From Chloroflexota bacterium (GTDB taxonomy: Bacteria; Chloroflexota; Dormibacteria; CF-121): DNA of 52,904 nucleotides. The notes beneath the pieces were generated by a model. That model was not told the origin of the DNA, ran no database searches, and saw nothing but the letters and a program-made list of their open reading frames with translations. The stretch is from the NCBI GenBank assembly GCA_005880615.1, contig VBID01000119.1, positions 1 to 52,904 on the forward strand, given 5' to 3'. Numbering within the stretch: position 1 is the first letter of the stretch; every line of letters begins with the position of its first letter. The translations under genes and the position numbers were made by a program. Shown here in pieces: positions 42,801 through 50,094 of this stretch.

Positions 42801-43658
42801 TGGAGAAGCGGCGAGGAGTTGCTGGCAGAACTCGACATCGACCATAGGTGGCTGCCCGTTGCCCTGCTGCGACCGCGGGCCCACTTCGGCGTGCAGCGTG
42901 TTGCGGATCCGGGTGACCTGGGCGGGATCCAGAAGGAATGCGGTCTGCGCCGGGGTGAGGCTGATGGTCGCTGTGTAATGCCAGCTGGCCGTCGCCCCAG
43001 GGTCCAGCCGGGTACCCAGGATGAGGTCGCCGGCGGCTGGATACGTGACGCCGTCTGACGGAACAGGCGTCACCATGAGGGAGAGGCCAGCGGCGATGGG
43101 TGGCGCGAGCACCGGGACGTAGCCCGGCTGGCTCGCCGCCGTCGCGGCTAGCGCCGCCCACTGGGCGGTGTCGTGGCCCCGGTTACTGATCGATGAAACG
43201 CAGTGGCCGGTCGAAGTCGTCGAGACGACGTCGAAGTACGACGAGACCGCGGCGGCCGTGGCGTCGGTGTTCTGGGCGGTCAGGTCACCGCTCAGGGCCA
43301 GGGAGGCGCCCGTGTTCGACACGGTCGCCGTATAGGTCAGCCGATCCCCCGGAATGGCGCTCGACTGGTCGACCGCCAGCGCCAGGGCCAGGACCGGCGA
43401 CAGGGTCGCACCAGCCACGGTCTTGTCCAGATGGAGGTTCGCATTCCCGGCGAGCACCGGGATGGAAGCGCGCCCTGGGATGGTCCCGGCGAGCACGGAC
43501 GCGCCGGCCAGAATGGTCAGGACGCGGCGGGCCAGTGGTGGGCGTGGATCCCCTGTTCCTATGCCGAGTCCCCTCCCCGCGCAGCCGCTGGTCCCGCGGA
43601 GGCTGCTCGAAGTCCGCCTCCGTGCCCGCAGTATCGGGTCGTCTTCCTGAGCTGTCAA
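36489..43658 (-). CDS. Giant RHS/YD-repeat protein, polymorphic toxin-like
   Basis: Up to 2,389 residues from a TTG at 43658 (a later start near the membrane segment is possible). Order: hydrophobic signal near residues 45-65; surface-type beta domains (DUF11-like at ~85-250 and ~385-480, Big-like Ig domains at ~490-580 and ~970-1060, a PA14-like region at ~690-790); a proline run and two PADGT Ig-like repeats (~1075-1280); then RHS/YD repeats from ~1280 with dozens of Y-D-x-x-G-R units, the core GREYDAHAGLLYLRARYYDPRVGRFLSEDP (~2208-2236), and a DPSG cleavage-type motif near 2256. The final ~130 residues are a distinct tip (separate entry). It likely forms a toxin-encapsulating shell exported to the surface. 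The extracellular adhesive domains suggest contact-dependent delivery. Confidence 0.9.
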   Translation of the reverse strand: MTAQEDDPILRARRRTSSSLRGTSGCAGRGLGIGTGDPRPPLARRVLTILAGASVLAGTIPGRASIPVLAGNANLHLDKTVAGATLSPVLALALAVDQSSAIPGDRLTYTATVSNTGASLALSGDLTAQNTDATAAAVSSYFDVVSTTSTGHCVSSISNRGHDTAQWAALAATAASQPGYVPVLAPPIAAGLSLMVTPVPSDGVTYPAAGDLILGTRLDPGATASWHYTATISLTPAQTAFLLDPAQVTRIRNTLHAEVGPRSQQGNGQPPMVDVEFCQQLLAASPSGTAGSVAVLVSLPNGTTVRLPVGTVLPGTSASVLTLYRVPVVGAKAQGESDADYLARLHAVEGLQLVASAVATGTSSAGTVTAGPTTASATTEHLPIITVAKSGPAKADAGTTQTYPLALQNGGGAPASGLQVTDSVPSGDTGTVTGVPATLSPTAGATATATFAIPVGQAEGGLTDTASVSWTDANDNAYGPVTSNFTTQVSSTFAGSTLTLAPASAGPDLVGATQGLTATLFDRHGAPMANQSVSLAISGANPLTATATTDANGVAGFVILGTNPGIDVAQATFMHGAFVLHSNTATVAWIKPVAVISTTPAEGNFFAEPASACSVIAKPGDVAAFGQTFPTIDFNPPSGTVNHNISGVGPSTRPFTDVTTDQVGNFSGTIIAQGNGVQAGLGSLSSFDAVFTASLSITKPGDVTFGVVADDAFLLGIGGGATRVSGAYENAPASNTSPFKNYPLVGAWNQAAPPAGPATHAVTVHFPAAASYPYELDYAECGGGTLSLTLTELTFTPDTSPLSVYVGYADGLRPAGSIFPFPWSGSPNVIFIGSGAPFDAGALRLDNNSDTPMTFDSITVDLPGQAHFDIWPHGQVLPAHQILILTQTAFFNFDTSDFSGCGGNDGVIPAVNVTQGGVTTTFKDTGQILNTFGFDLACRGNESQSWTRIGGGGAAINTPLPPAIALSLAPTTLPGATVGQTQRLIVTALDGSGQPVPSLAVTLGVFGANTQHVNGTTNSAGVVTLSYVGLNAGTDTIDAIAFVSGLQAVSNQLSLTWKIPVPPPPPPPPSGTSPPSISNLSPADGTSVAASTPVNASITAAPGSTIASWSVADQLLPSGTSETLASGSGNPPAPLATFNPANRSSGTYAITISATSSTGGSAAAVTRVVVGSGGGTAAQAPPTIAPSTPADGTVVTGPLPVTAGFTAPTGQSIASWSVTVTPAAGGASRTIGSGTGTPPATLATLDPTLLPNGTYLVAVSGTASGGGTQTVTTTVSVAGQLKLGRYVSTYLDLNVPVSGFLMQVRRVFDSADKSNGDFGIGWHLSVSNFQLRSNRALGDGGWSEYPTSCVFGLCNYGFKSSAPHSVTVAFPDGHDEIFDFTPAGGSVLFYWEGTSGFTARAGLGITSTLAVAGDQSVIYGFDGNLYDSNFNLYNPTRFLLTTRDGRQILLDVDSGLVSETDRNGNTLSVDNGGLHSSTGSSISFTRDSQNRITAIAGPGGQRLAYTYSSAGDLGTYRDANGNAFTLTYDANHDLLGVTGPGSTRPVQQQVYDPNTGRLSQVIDGAGNVTQVTDDVANHTQTIVDPNGSLTTIETFDDLGDLVKQSQVFGGRTLTTTFTYDAVGHELSRTDPLGHTSSATYDASGNLTSTTDADGNTTTFQYDTFGQLSAASGPGGALLMQLTRDSRGNVLKVQRADGTSFSYTRDSTGRMSSITDPSGRTEHLTYDTAGHLSGTVDPAGNAASVQINSAGQVTGITDARPSTTSFTYDAAGNMTSITDGNGQSRRFTYDAFGHELSETDPLGQTRTYHYDAAGRLDSQTDRDGRQITYTYDVDGKLARMVMPGSDVATITYDPLHRPTSLTNGTAIVQLQYDDAGRVTAQTSSGIAPIPTVTLQYAYDKLGLRTQLIGPEGSTSYRYDGLGRLTGITDPAQGSFTFGYSAASQLTTLARPNGVTDTLTFSGSDLTSRIATQGTTVLGGVTYTYTVNGLRASATANGATGPTTYGYDVAGQLVSASTGGNTQTWAYDAGGNVVSSPTTPAGGYTYDAAERLAQDAQNTYTYDHEGDILTRTNRATGAVTAYDWNARHQLLAIHLPDGSTERFAYDPLGRRVGVTDGSGARAFVYDGDAVDLEYDGAGNRVASYTNGLAQDNILQMARGGHRYFYLKDGLNSTTALTDETGAVVATYAYDAFGAPTASTGAVANPFTFTGREYDAHAGLLYLRARYYDPRVGRFLSEDPVLHPNPYPYVDNDPTNRRDPSGAQDLVEEEETLVVEGELEESALSEEAQMVRQFGQMHADLGKEHLLGYLRQGELEALQRAPWLERMYLGTAIHRAVAADLEALGFVYNTIGPDFAIGELLIELTTPGAVAAHLARGGLYLIAEIVTYLLVL

Positions 43659-43758
43659 GCATTTTGCGACGCCGGCCGCGCCCGCCGACGGCGAGCGCCG
43701 CGGCTGGCCGGAGAAATTTGCAGCGGATCGCTAACCGCGGACACTACAATGCCGAACA

Positions 43759-44934
43759 ATGCCGTCTAAGCATGAGCCCGTCGCCGACGGCAAGGCGGCC
43801 GCGTTCCGCCGGCAGTTCCCCATCTTCAAGGACAAGATTTACCTGAGCAGCTGTTCCCAGGGAGCCCTGGGGCGACCGGTGGAAGCGGCGCTCCACGAAT
43901 TCATCGAGTCCTGGCATACCTACGGCAATCCCTGGGAGCTCTGGGTGGAGCGGATGGAGACGTTGCGGGCGCAGTTCGCCCGGTTGATCAATGCTCAGCC
44001 CACCGAGATTGCGGTCACATACTCCGTGTCGACCGCCCTCAACTCACTGGCCAGCGCCCTCGACTATTCGGTTCGGCCCAAGGTAGTGACCAGCGACTTC
44101 GATTTCCCGACGATGGGTCACGTGTGGCTCGCCCAGGAGCGGCGCGGGGCACAGGTCGAGTTCGCCCGAGCCGAGGGGCACCGGCTTCCGCTGACATCCT
44201 ATGAGGCCTTGATCGACCGACAGACCGCCCTGGTCGCTACCACCCACGTCTGTTACAAGAACGGCTTCAAGAACAACGTGGCGGCGCTGGCCGAGGTGGC
44301 GCACGCGAGCGACGCCCACCTGCTCATCGATGCCTTCCAGAGCATGGGGACGGAGCCGATGGACGTGAAGGCGCTCGACGTCGACTTCCTCTGCACCGGC
44401 ACCCTCAAATACCTGCTGGGAGCGCCGGGGGTCGCCTTCCTGTACATCCGGCCCGAGCTGATCGAGCGCTTGCAGCCCTCGGACTCGGGGTGGTTCGGGC
44501 AGGCGAATGTCTTCGCCTATGACGTGCATCACCTCGAGTTCGCGAACGCCGCGCGGCGGTTCGAGACGGGTTCGCCTCCCGTCCCGAATATCTACGCGGC
44601 ATCGGCCGCCATCGAATTGATCGCGGACGCCGGGCTCGACGCCATCGGCCGCCATGTGCACGGCCTCGCCGCCCTGCTCATTCGTGGCATTCGGGAGCGC
44701 GGCCTCCGGCTGCTGACCCCCGAGGAACCGGCCGCGCGGGGGCCACTGGTCATGATCGGGTCGACCGACGCCCCGCGGCTGGTGGCGGCGCTGGCCGCCG
44801 AGGGCATCCTCTGCTCGGTGCGCGACGGCTCCCTGCGGATCTCCCTCCACTACTACAACACCGCCGAAGACGTGCAGGCAGTCCTGGGAGCCCTCGACCG
44901 GCATCTCGACCTGGTCGCGCACGCCAGGGATTAG
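43759..44934 (+). CDS. Class V aminotransferase family protein (PLP)
   Basis: 391 residues. Fold-type I PLP enzyme of the class V (NifS/kynureninase-like) group: YLSSCSQGALGRPVEAAL, the N-terminal substrate loop; VTYSVSTALNSLASAL for the phosphate-binding region; ATTHVCYKNGFKNNV; LLIDAFQSMGTEPMDVKALDVDFLCTGTLKYLLGAPGVAFLYIRPELIERLQP, containing the PLP-binding Asp (DAFQ) and the Schiff-base Lys (TLKYLLG); and FETGSPPVPNIYAASAAIELI. It is divergent from the RHS gene and lies 104 nt before the ABC transporter binding protein. The substrate is unknown, but it may act on an amino compound imported by that transporter. Confidence 0.88.
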   Translation: MPSKHEPVADGKAAAFRRQFPIFKDKIYLSSCSQGALGRPVEAALHEFIESWHTYGNPWELWVERMETLRAQFARLINAQPTEIAVTYSVSTALNSLASALDYSVRPKVVTSDFDFPTMGHVWLAQERRGAQVEFARAEGHRLPLTSYEALIDRQTALVATTHVCYKNGFKNNVAALAEVAHASDAHLLIDAFQSMGTEPMDVKALDVDFLCTGTLKYLLGAPGVAFLYIRPELIERLQPSDSGWFGQANVFAYDVHHLEFANAARRFETGSPPVPNIYAASAAIELIADAGLDAIGRHVHGLAALLIRGIRERGLRLLTPEEPAARGPLVMIGSTDAPRLVAALAAEGILCSVRDGSLRISLHYYNTAEDVQAVLGALDRHLDLVAHARD

Positions 44935-45038
44935 CAACTATTAGATGGCCACCGGGTCAGTTGCCCTGCTTTGGGCAACCGTGTATAACAAGCGCACCAT
45001 TTTCGATCAGTCAACGACCGAGAGGAGGTAGGGAACGA

Positions 45039-46235
45039 ATGCGTATACCGAGGGTCATCGTGATGGCCGCGCTGGCGAGTCTTGGGTTGGCCGCCTGCGG
45101 CGGCGGACCGGCTGCCAGTCCGACACCCAACGCGCCGACCAAGGTCCAGATCGCGGCCGAGGGGCCATTCACCGGGGACGAGGCATCAATCGGAGCGGGG
45201 GCGCTCCAGGCCATCCAGCTGGCGGTCAAGGATTGGAACGCCAAAGGCGGGATTAAGGGCACCAAGATTGACCTGCTGATATGGGACGACCAGCACAAGC
45301 CGGACACGGCCGCTACCCTCCAGGCACAGGGAATCTCGGACCCCACCGTCCTGGGCATTGTCGGCCCCATGAACTCCGGCGTGGTACTGGGGACGATCCA
45401 GGGTCTGCAGGGCGCCAACCCTCCGCTGCCGTTCGTGAGTGAATCGGCGTCGAACCCGAAAGTCACCGACCAGGGCAACAGCGTCGCCCACCGGGTCAAC
45501 GCCCGCGACGACGCCCAGGGCCCGGCGGATGCCAAGTTCCTGATCGAGAAGGGCGCCAAGAAGGTCTATCTCCTGGACGCCAGGTCCGACTACTCGACCG
45601 GACTTCGGGACCAGGTCGTGAAGTATCTGCAGGCCAACGCGGCCAGTATCGCGATCAAGACGGACAGCGCCCAGCACGGCCAGACCGACTTCAGCACCAT
45701 CGTCACCAAGATCAAGGCCTTTCAGGCCGACTGGGTCTACTTCGCGGATGAGGGCCCCGAGGTGGCGCCGCTCGTGCTCCAGCTCAAGGGCGCCGGGCTG
45801 ACCATCGGCTCGACCATCAACTTCCTGGGGTCCGATGGGACTCAGGATCCGTCGATCATCAAAGCGTCGCAGAACGCCTACGTAGGCGCCTATGCGACCA
45901 ACGTCACCGCCAGCCCGATCGGGGTGGGGAGCGCGGCTACCTTCGTCACCGAGTTCAAGGCGGCCTATGGCGCGGACTCGGTCCCCAAGGCGGGTCCCTT
46001 CCTCGGCTCGGCCTACGAAGCGACCCAGGTGCTTCTCCAGGCGATCAACAACGCCCCGGTCAACAACGGCAAGATCTCGCGCAATGACGTCATCAGCCAG
46101 CTGGCCAGCGGTTCGTTTGACACCATCTTCGGCCAGGTCAAGTTCGATTCGAAGGGCGACGTGGCGGGTGGCGGCATCTACGTCTACCAGGCCACCGCCG
46201 ACGACATGGTCGTCGTCGAAAAGATCTCCGTCTAA
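45039..46235 (+). CDS. livJ: Branched-chain amino acid-type ABC transporter substrate-binding lipoprotein
   Basis: 398 residues from the ATG at 45039, which has AGAGGAGGTAG just upstream; the frame runs further back but without support. Signal peptide with lipobox (LGLAACGGG, Cys near 23) and a Pro/Thr-rich linker. Periplasmic-binding fold type I: VQIAAEGPFTGDEASIGAGALQAIQLAVKDWNAKGGIKG, DDQHKPDTAATLQAQGI, VLGIVGPMNSGVVLGTI, VSESASNPKVTD, GAKKVYLLDARSDYSTGLRDQVVKYL and GSAYEATQVLLQAINNAP. The ligand may be a branched-chain amino acid, amide, urea or aromatic compound. A hairpin follows 14 nt after the stop, a common way to raise binding-protein level above the permeases. Confidence 0.93.
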   Translation: MRIPRVIVMAALASLGLAACGGGPAASPTPNAPTKVQIAAEGPFTGDEASIGAGALQAIQLAVKDWNAKGGIKGTKIDLLIWDDQHKPDTAATLQAQGISDPTVLGIVGPMNSGVVLGTIQGLQGANPPLPFVSESASNPKVTDQGNSVAHRVNARDDAQGPADAKFLIEKGAKKVYLLDARSDYSTGLRDQVVKYLQANAASIAIKTDSAQHGQTDFSTIVTKIKAFQADWVYFADEGPEVAPLVLQLKGAGLTIGSTINFLGSDGTQDPSIIKASQNAYVGAYATNVTASPIGVGSAATFVTEFKAAYGADSVPKAGPFLGSAYEATQVLLQAINNAPVNNGKISRNDVISQLASGSFDTIFGQVKFDSKGDVAGGGIYVYQATADDMVVVEKISV

Positions 46236-46249
46236 GCGCGCACAATAAG

Positions 46250-46275
46250 GCGGGGCAGCTCGGGGGCTGCCCCGC
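46250..46275 (+). terminator. Hairpin between binding-protein and permease genes
   Basis: Perfect 10-bp stem GCGGGGCAGC / GCTGCCCCGC with a 6-nt loop (46260-46265) and no T-run, 14 nt after livJ and 9 nt before livH. Likely a partial terminator or mRNA stabiliser giving unequal expression within the operon. Confidence 0.65.
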
Positions 46276-46284
46276 TCACCGCCG

Positions 46285-47211
46285 ATGGACTACTTCCTGC
46301 AGAACCTCCCGCAGCAGCTTGTCAACGGGCTGGAAACGGGCAGCCTGTATGCGCTCATCGCGCTCGGCTACACCCTGGTCTACGGCATCCTGGAAATGCT
46401 CAACTTCGCCCACGGCGACGTGTTCATGGTGGGCGCCTTCCTGGGCGCCGGCGTCGCGGGCTACTTCGTCCATAATGGCGTCGCCTCCGCCCCGGGCGCC
46501 CTGGTCGTGATCCTGATGATCGTGATCGGGATGGGTGGGGCCGGCCTGCTGGGGGTCGGGATCGAGCGGTTCGCTTACCGGCCGCTGCGGAACGCGAACC
46601 GGCTGGCGCCCCTGATCACCGCCGTGGGCATGTCCCTGTTCCTGGAAAGCATGGTCCAGTGGCGGATCAGCCCGGCGCCCGTCCTGGTGCCGAACAACGC
46701 GCTGGTTCCGCAGACGGTCATCACCATCGGAAACGTCGCCACTCCCCTGACCGGGGTCACCCTCCTGGTCGTTGCGGCCTTCGTGATGCTTGGGCTCGAC
46801 CGGTTCATCTTCGGCACGCGGTTTGGGACCGCCATGCGGGCGACGGCCCAGGACCGCGAGGCGGCCACCTTCATGGGCATCGATGTGAACCGGGTCATCG
46901 TGGTCACCTTCCTGGTCGGCTCGGTACTGGCCGGCATGGCCGGCATCCTGTACGGCCTGCGCTTCGCCACCGTGGACTTCTTCATGGGCTACCTGCTCGG
47001 CATCAAGGCCTTCACCGCGGCGGTCATCGGAGGGATCGGCAACATCCGCGGTGCCATGGTCGGTGGCCTGCTGCTCGGCGTCCTGGAGAGCCTGGGGGGC
47101 GGCTTCATCAGCACCACCTTCCAGGACACGTTCGCCTTCCTGGCGCTGATCCTGATCCTGATGGTGCGCCCGCAGGGACTGTTTGGCGAGCGCCTCCCGG
47201 ACCGGGCATGA
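46285..47211 (+). CDS. livH: Branched-chain amino acid ABC transporter permease LivH
   Basis: 308 residues with eight or so transmembrane helices. Landmarks of the LivH family: LVNGLETGSLYALIALGYTLVYGILEMLNFAHGDVFMVGAF (GxxYALxALGxxLxYG and NFAHGD), IERFAYRPLRNANRLAPLITAVGMSLFLE, GTAMRATAQDREAATFMGIDVNRVI (the EAA-like coupling helix) and GGIGNIRGAMVGGLLLGVLESLG. It forms the membrane channel with LivM. It overlaps livM by 4 nt. The first start is at 46285 with a weak ribosome site after the hairpin. Confidence 0.95.
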   Translation: MDYFLQNLPQQLVNGLETGSLYALIALGYTLVYGILEMLNFAHGDVFMVGAFLGAGVAGYFVHNGVASAPGALVVILMIVIGMGGAGLLGVGIERFAYRPLRNANRLAPLITAVGMSLFLESMVQWRISPAPVLVPNNALVPQTVITIGNVATPLTGVTLLVVAAFVMLGLDRFIFGTRFGTAMRATAQDREAATFMGIDVNRVIVVTFLVGSVLAGMAGILYGLRFATVDFFMGYLLGIKAFTAAVIGGIGNIRGAMVGGLLLGVLESLGGGFISTTFQDTFAFLALILILMVRPQGLFGERLPDRA

Positions 47212-48473
47212 GCGCGAACACCGAGGCCTTCGACGAGGCGCCGCCACCCCGCCTCAAGCGGCTCTGGCAGGCCGGCCCGTATGGGTGGAACCAGGCGCTC
47301 ACCCGGTGGTACGTCCTCATCCCCTTCTTCGCCATCGCCGCCACCGCTCCCTTCATCACCCAGTACTTCGTCGATACCTTTGGCTGGACGGGTGGCGAGT
47401 ACTGGTTGCGGATCCTGACCACCTCCGTCCAGGCGGCCAGCCTCGCGCTGGCGCTCAACCTCGTGGTCGGCTGGGCCGGACTGCTCAACCTCGGCTTCAT
47501 CGCCTTCTTCGGCATTGGGACCTACGTCTACGCGATGGTGGCGAGTGCGCAACTGCACATCCACCTCCCGATCTGGTCGGCCTTCGCCGTAGTCGTCCTC
47601 GCCTCGATCGGATTCGCGTTGATTGTTGGAATCCCCTCGCTGCGGCTTCGGGGCGACTACCTGGCCATCCTGACCCTGGCGTTCGGGCTGATCACGCGGG
47701 AGCTGGTGCTCGACCTGGACCGGCCGCCCACCCTGGCCGGCCATCAGTTCGGCCCTGACGACCTCAATCTGACGGGCGGAACGGAGGGGATCCACCAGGT
47801 CGACCCGTTCCGCCTCCCGAACGGTGTCCCCCTGATCCACGGCGTCGGCCTCCAAACCCGCACCTACTACTGGATCTTCCTTGGCTTTCTGGCGGTAGTC
47901 ATGTTCTGCCTGCTCCGCTGGCGGAGCACGCGGACCGGTCGGGCCTGGATCGCCATCCGCGAAGATGAGCTGGCCGCCCGCGCCATGGGCGTCAACACGT
48001 TCAAATATCGCTTGCTCGCCTTCACCGCCAGCGCCGTGATCGCCGGCATCGCCGGCATGATCAACGCGGCCCGCTTTCACAACGCCTACCCAGGCAACTT
48101 CGACATCCAGGAAACGGTGCTGATCTTCATCATGGTCATCCTCGGCGGGCTGGGGAGCATCCCGGGATCGATCATCGGGGCCACCTTCGTGACCGTGGTG
48201 CCCTTCGTCCTCCAGGGCCTGCTGACCAAGATCTTCACGCCCGTCCTGGTGTTCGTCGTCTTCAGCCTGATCCTGATCCTGACCATGATCTTCCGGCCCG
48301 AAGGGCTCCTGGGAACCGTGTCCATCCGGCCGCGGCAGATGCTGGGCGGCACCGTCGAGCTGTTTGCCGAGCCCGAGGCCGAACCACTGGCTGCCCAGCC
48401 CCCCGCGGGCGAGACGGTGGCCGATCTGGAAGCCTCCACCGGCTCGATCATTGCCCCAGAGGAAGGTCCATGA
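47208..48473 (+). CDS. livM: Branched-chain amino acid ABC transporter permease LivM
   Basis: 421 residues from the ATG at 47208 (ATGA overlap with livH); the frame continues upstream inside livH but lacks LivM sequence there. About ten transmembrane helices. Landmarks: ALALNLVVGWAGLLNLGFIAFFGIGTYVYAMVA (NLxxGxAGLxNLGxxAFFGxGxY), RLRGDYLAILTLAFG, AWIAIREDELAARAMGVNTFKYRLLAFTASAVIAGIAGMI (coupling helix with ExxAxxMG) and VILGGLGSIPGSIIGATFVTVVP. A Pro/Glu-rich cytoplasmic tail of ~60 residues is longer than usual. It overlaps livG by 4 nt. Confidence 0.95.
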   Translation: MSANTEAFDEAPPPRLKRLWQAGPYGWNQALTRWYVLIPFFAIAATAPFITQYFVDTFGWTGGEYWLRILTTSVQAASLALALNLVVGWAGLLNLGFIAFFGIGTYVYAMVASAQLHIHLPIWSAFAVVVLASIGFALIVGIPSLRLRGDYLAILTLAFGLITRELVLDLDRPPTLAGHQFGPDDLNLTGGTEGIHQVDPFRLPNGVPLIHGVGLQTRTYYWIFLGFLAVVMFCLLRWRSTRTGRAWIAIREDELAARAMGVNTFKYRLLAFTASAVIAGIAGMINAARFHNAYPGNFDIQETVLIFIMVILGGLGSIPGSIIGATFVTVVPFVLQGLLTKIFTPVLVFVVFSLILILTMIFRPEGLLGTVSIRPRQMLGGTVELFAEPEAEPLAAQPPAGETVADLEASTGSIIAPEEGP

Positions 48474-49258
48474 GCGAGCCCCAACCGGTCCTCCAGATCC
48501 GGGGGTTAACCATGCGCTTCGGCGGCCTGACGGCGGTCGATCACTTCGACCTGGAAGTGCGGCAGGGCGAGATCGTCAGCCTCGTGGGTCCCAACGGGGC
48601 GGGGAAGACGACCGTCTTCAACCTGATCTCGGGCGTGCTGCGCGCCTCCGGAGGCAGCATCCGCTTGCTCGGTCGCGAGCTGACCCGGCTGCCCGCCCAC
48701 CGGATCACCCACGCCGGCGTGTCCCGAACGTTTCAGAACGTGCGCGTCTTCCCCCAGATGACGGTCCGGGAGAACATCCTGGTGGGGACCCACCATTGGA
48801 CACCCAGCGGGATGCTGGGGTCGGCCCTCTACTGGCCCGGCACCATTCGGGCGGAGAGGGCTGCCGCGGCGGCCATTGACGATGCCATCGCCCTGTTCCG
48901 CGAACGGCTGGAGCCGCGCCTGGACGATCCGGCCTACAGCCTCTCCTACGCCAACCGTCGGCGGACCGAGATGGCCCGCGCCCTGGCGGCGCGCCCGAAG
49001 CTGCTCCTCCTCGACGAGCCCGCCGCCGGGATGAACCCGTACGAGCGGGTCGAGATCGCCGGCCTGATTCGGGCGATGCGCGACCAGGGGCTCACCATCC
49101 TGCTGATCGAGCACCACATGCCGCTCGTGATGCAGATTTCCGATCGGGTCGCGGTCATGGACCACGGCGTCAAGATTGCCGAGGGGCTGCCACAAGAAGT
49201 GCACAGCAACCCGCGAGTGATCGAGGCCTACCTGGGCCGCCGAGCCGCCACCGCATGA
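48470..49258 (+). CDS. livG: Branched-chain amino acid ABC transporter ATPase LivG
   Basis: 262 residues. ABC ATPase with Walker A GPNGAGKTT near residues 42-50, Q-loop in VSRTFQNVRVFPQMTVREN, the LivG-specific signature region LSYANRRRTEMARALAARPKLLLLDEPAAGMNP (Walker B LLLLDEP, with the normal LSGGQ replaced by SYANRRR, as in the family), and H-loop in LLIEHHMPLVMQISDRVAVMDHG. It ends in the LivG-type SNPRVIEAYLG. The 4-nt overlaps with livM and livF show a single tightly coupled operon. It powers import through LivHM. Confidence 0.95.
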   Translation: MSEPQPVLQIRGLTMRFGGLTAVDHFDLEVRQGEIVSLVGPNGAGKTTVFNLISGVLRASGGSIRLLGRELTRLPAHRITHAGVSRTFQNVRVFPQMTVRENILVGTHHWTPSGMLGSALYWPGTIRAERAAAAAIDDAIALFRERLEPRLDDPAYSLSYANRRRTEMARALAARPKLLLLDEPAAGMNPYERVEIAGLIRAMRDQGLTILLIEHHMPLVMQISDRVAVMDHGVKIAEGLPQEVHSNPRVIEAYLGRRAATA

Positions 49259-49992
49259 GCCAGCCAACGGCGCCCACAGACAGCGTTCTCTTGCGGCTCA
49301 GCGGCGTCGAGGTGCGCTACGGGGCGATCCCGGCCCTGCGCGACGTGAGCATGGAAGTGCGGCGAGGGGAGATCGTCTGCTTGCTGGGTGGGAACGCCTC
49401 CGGCAAGTCCACCACCATGAAGACGGTGATCGGCGCCGTCCGCTGCTCCCGGGGGAGCGTGTGGTTTGACGGCGAAGACATCACCAACTGGCCGACCTCG
49501 AAGCGAGTCGAGCACGGGATCGCCATTGTCCCCGAGGCACGCCGCATTTTCCCCCGGCTGACGGTGCTTCAGAACCTGATGCTGGGCGCCTTTACCCGCT
49601 CGGACAAGGCCGGGGTGGCCGAGGACCTGGAGCGGGTCATGGTCATGTTCCCCCGGCTCAAGGAGCGGCGCTCGCAGAAGGGTGGCACCATGTCGGGGGG
49701 CGAGCAGCAGATGCTGGCCATGGCGCGGGCGCTGATGTCGCGACCCCGGTTCCTCTGCATGGACGAACCATCCATGGGGCTGGCGCCGGTGCTGGTCGAG
49801 CAGCAGTTCGAGACGATTCAGCGCTTGAATGCGACCGGCATCACGATCTTCGTGGTCGAACAAAACGCCGTGATGGCCCTTGGGATCGCCGACCGTGGCT
49901 ACGTCCTGCAGAGCGGCAAGGTCGTCCTCGCAGACAAAGCCGCCGCGCTGCTCGAGAACCCCCAGATGAAGCGCGCCTACCTCGGCATCTAG
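49255..49992 (+). CDS. livF: Branched-chain amino acid ABC transporter ATPase LivF
   Basis: 245 residues. Walker A GGNASGKSTT (the usual GxNGAGKTT with S substitutions), Q-loop region IVPEARRIFPRLTVLQNLMLGAF, signature MSGGEQQMLAMARAL (LSGGQ-like), Walker B FLCMDEPSMGLAP and an H-loop Asn instead of His in FVVEQNAVMAL, as typical for LivF. The LivF ending NPQMKRAYLGI is normal. It pairs with LivG to form the heterodimeric motor. It is the last transporter gene and ends in a convergent terminator region. Confidence 0.95.
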   Translation: MSQPTAPTDSVLLRLSGVEVRYGAIPALRDVSMEVRRGEIVCLLGGNASGKSTTMKTVIGAVRCSRGSVWFDGEDITNWPTSKRVEHGIAIVPEARRIFPRLTVLQNLMLGAFTRSDKAGVAEDLERVMVMFPRLKERRSQKGGTMSGGEQQMLAMARALMSRPRFLCMDEPSMGLAPVLVEQQFETIQRLNATGITIFVVEQNAVMALGIADRGYVLQSGKVVLADKAAALLENPQMKRAYLGI

Positions 49993-50094
49993 AGCCGTAG
50001 GAATCTCCCTCTCAGAAGGTCCCCTCAGTGGTACTGGATTAATCGTCCCCTCCCCCTTGGGGAGGGGCAGGGGAGGGGTTAGGATTCTACGGCT
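49993..50094. terminator. Convergent terminator region with nested inverted repeats
   Basis: Outer arms AGCCGTAGGAATC (49993-50005) and GATTCTACGGCT (50083-50094) are inverted copies with one bulge, and inside them CCCCTCCCC / GGGGAGGGG (50047-50055 and 50059-50067) form a perfect 9-bp stem with a 3-nt loop; a further GGGGAGGGG copy follows. It lies between livF and the leftward cupin gene, whose stop falls in the right arm. It may act as a two-way terminator or be a dispersed repeat. Confidence 0.6.

Noticed and set aside
46659-47207. 183-codon upstream extension of livM
   Set aside because: It lies inside livH in another frame and its translation is Arg/His/Gly-rich; the ATG at 47208 overlaps the livH stop and starts proper LivM sequence.
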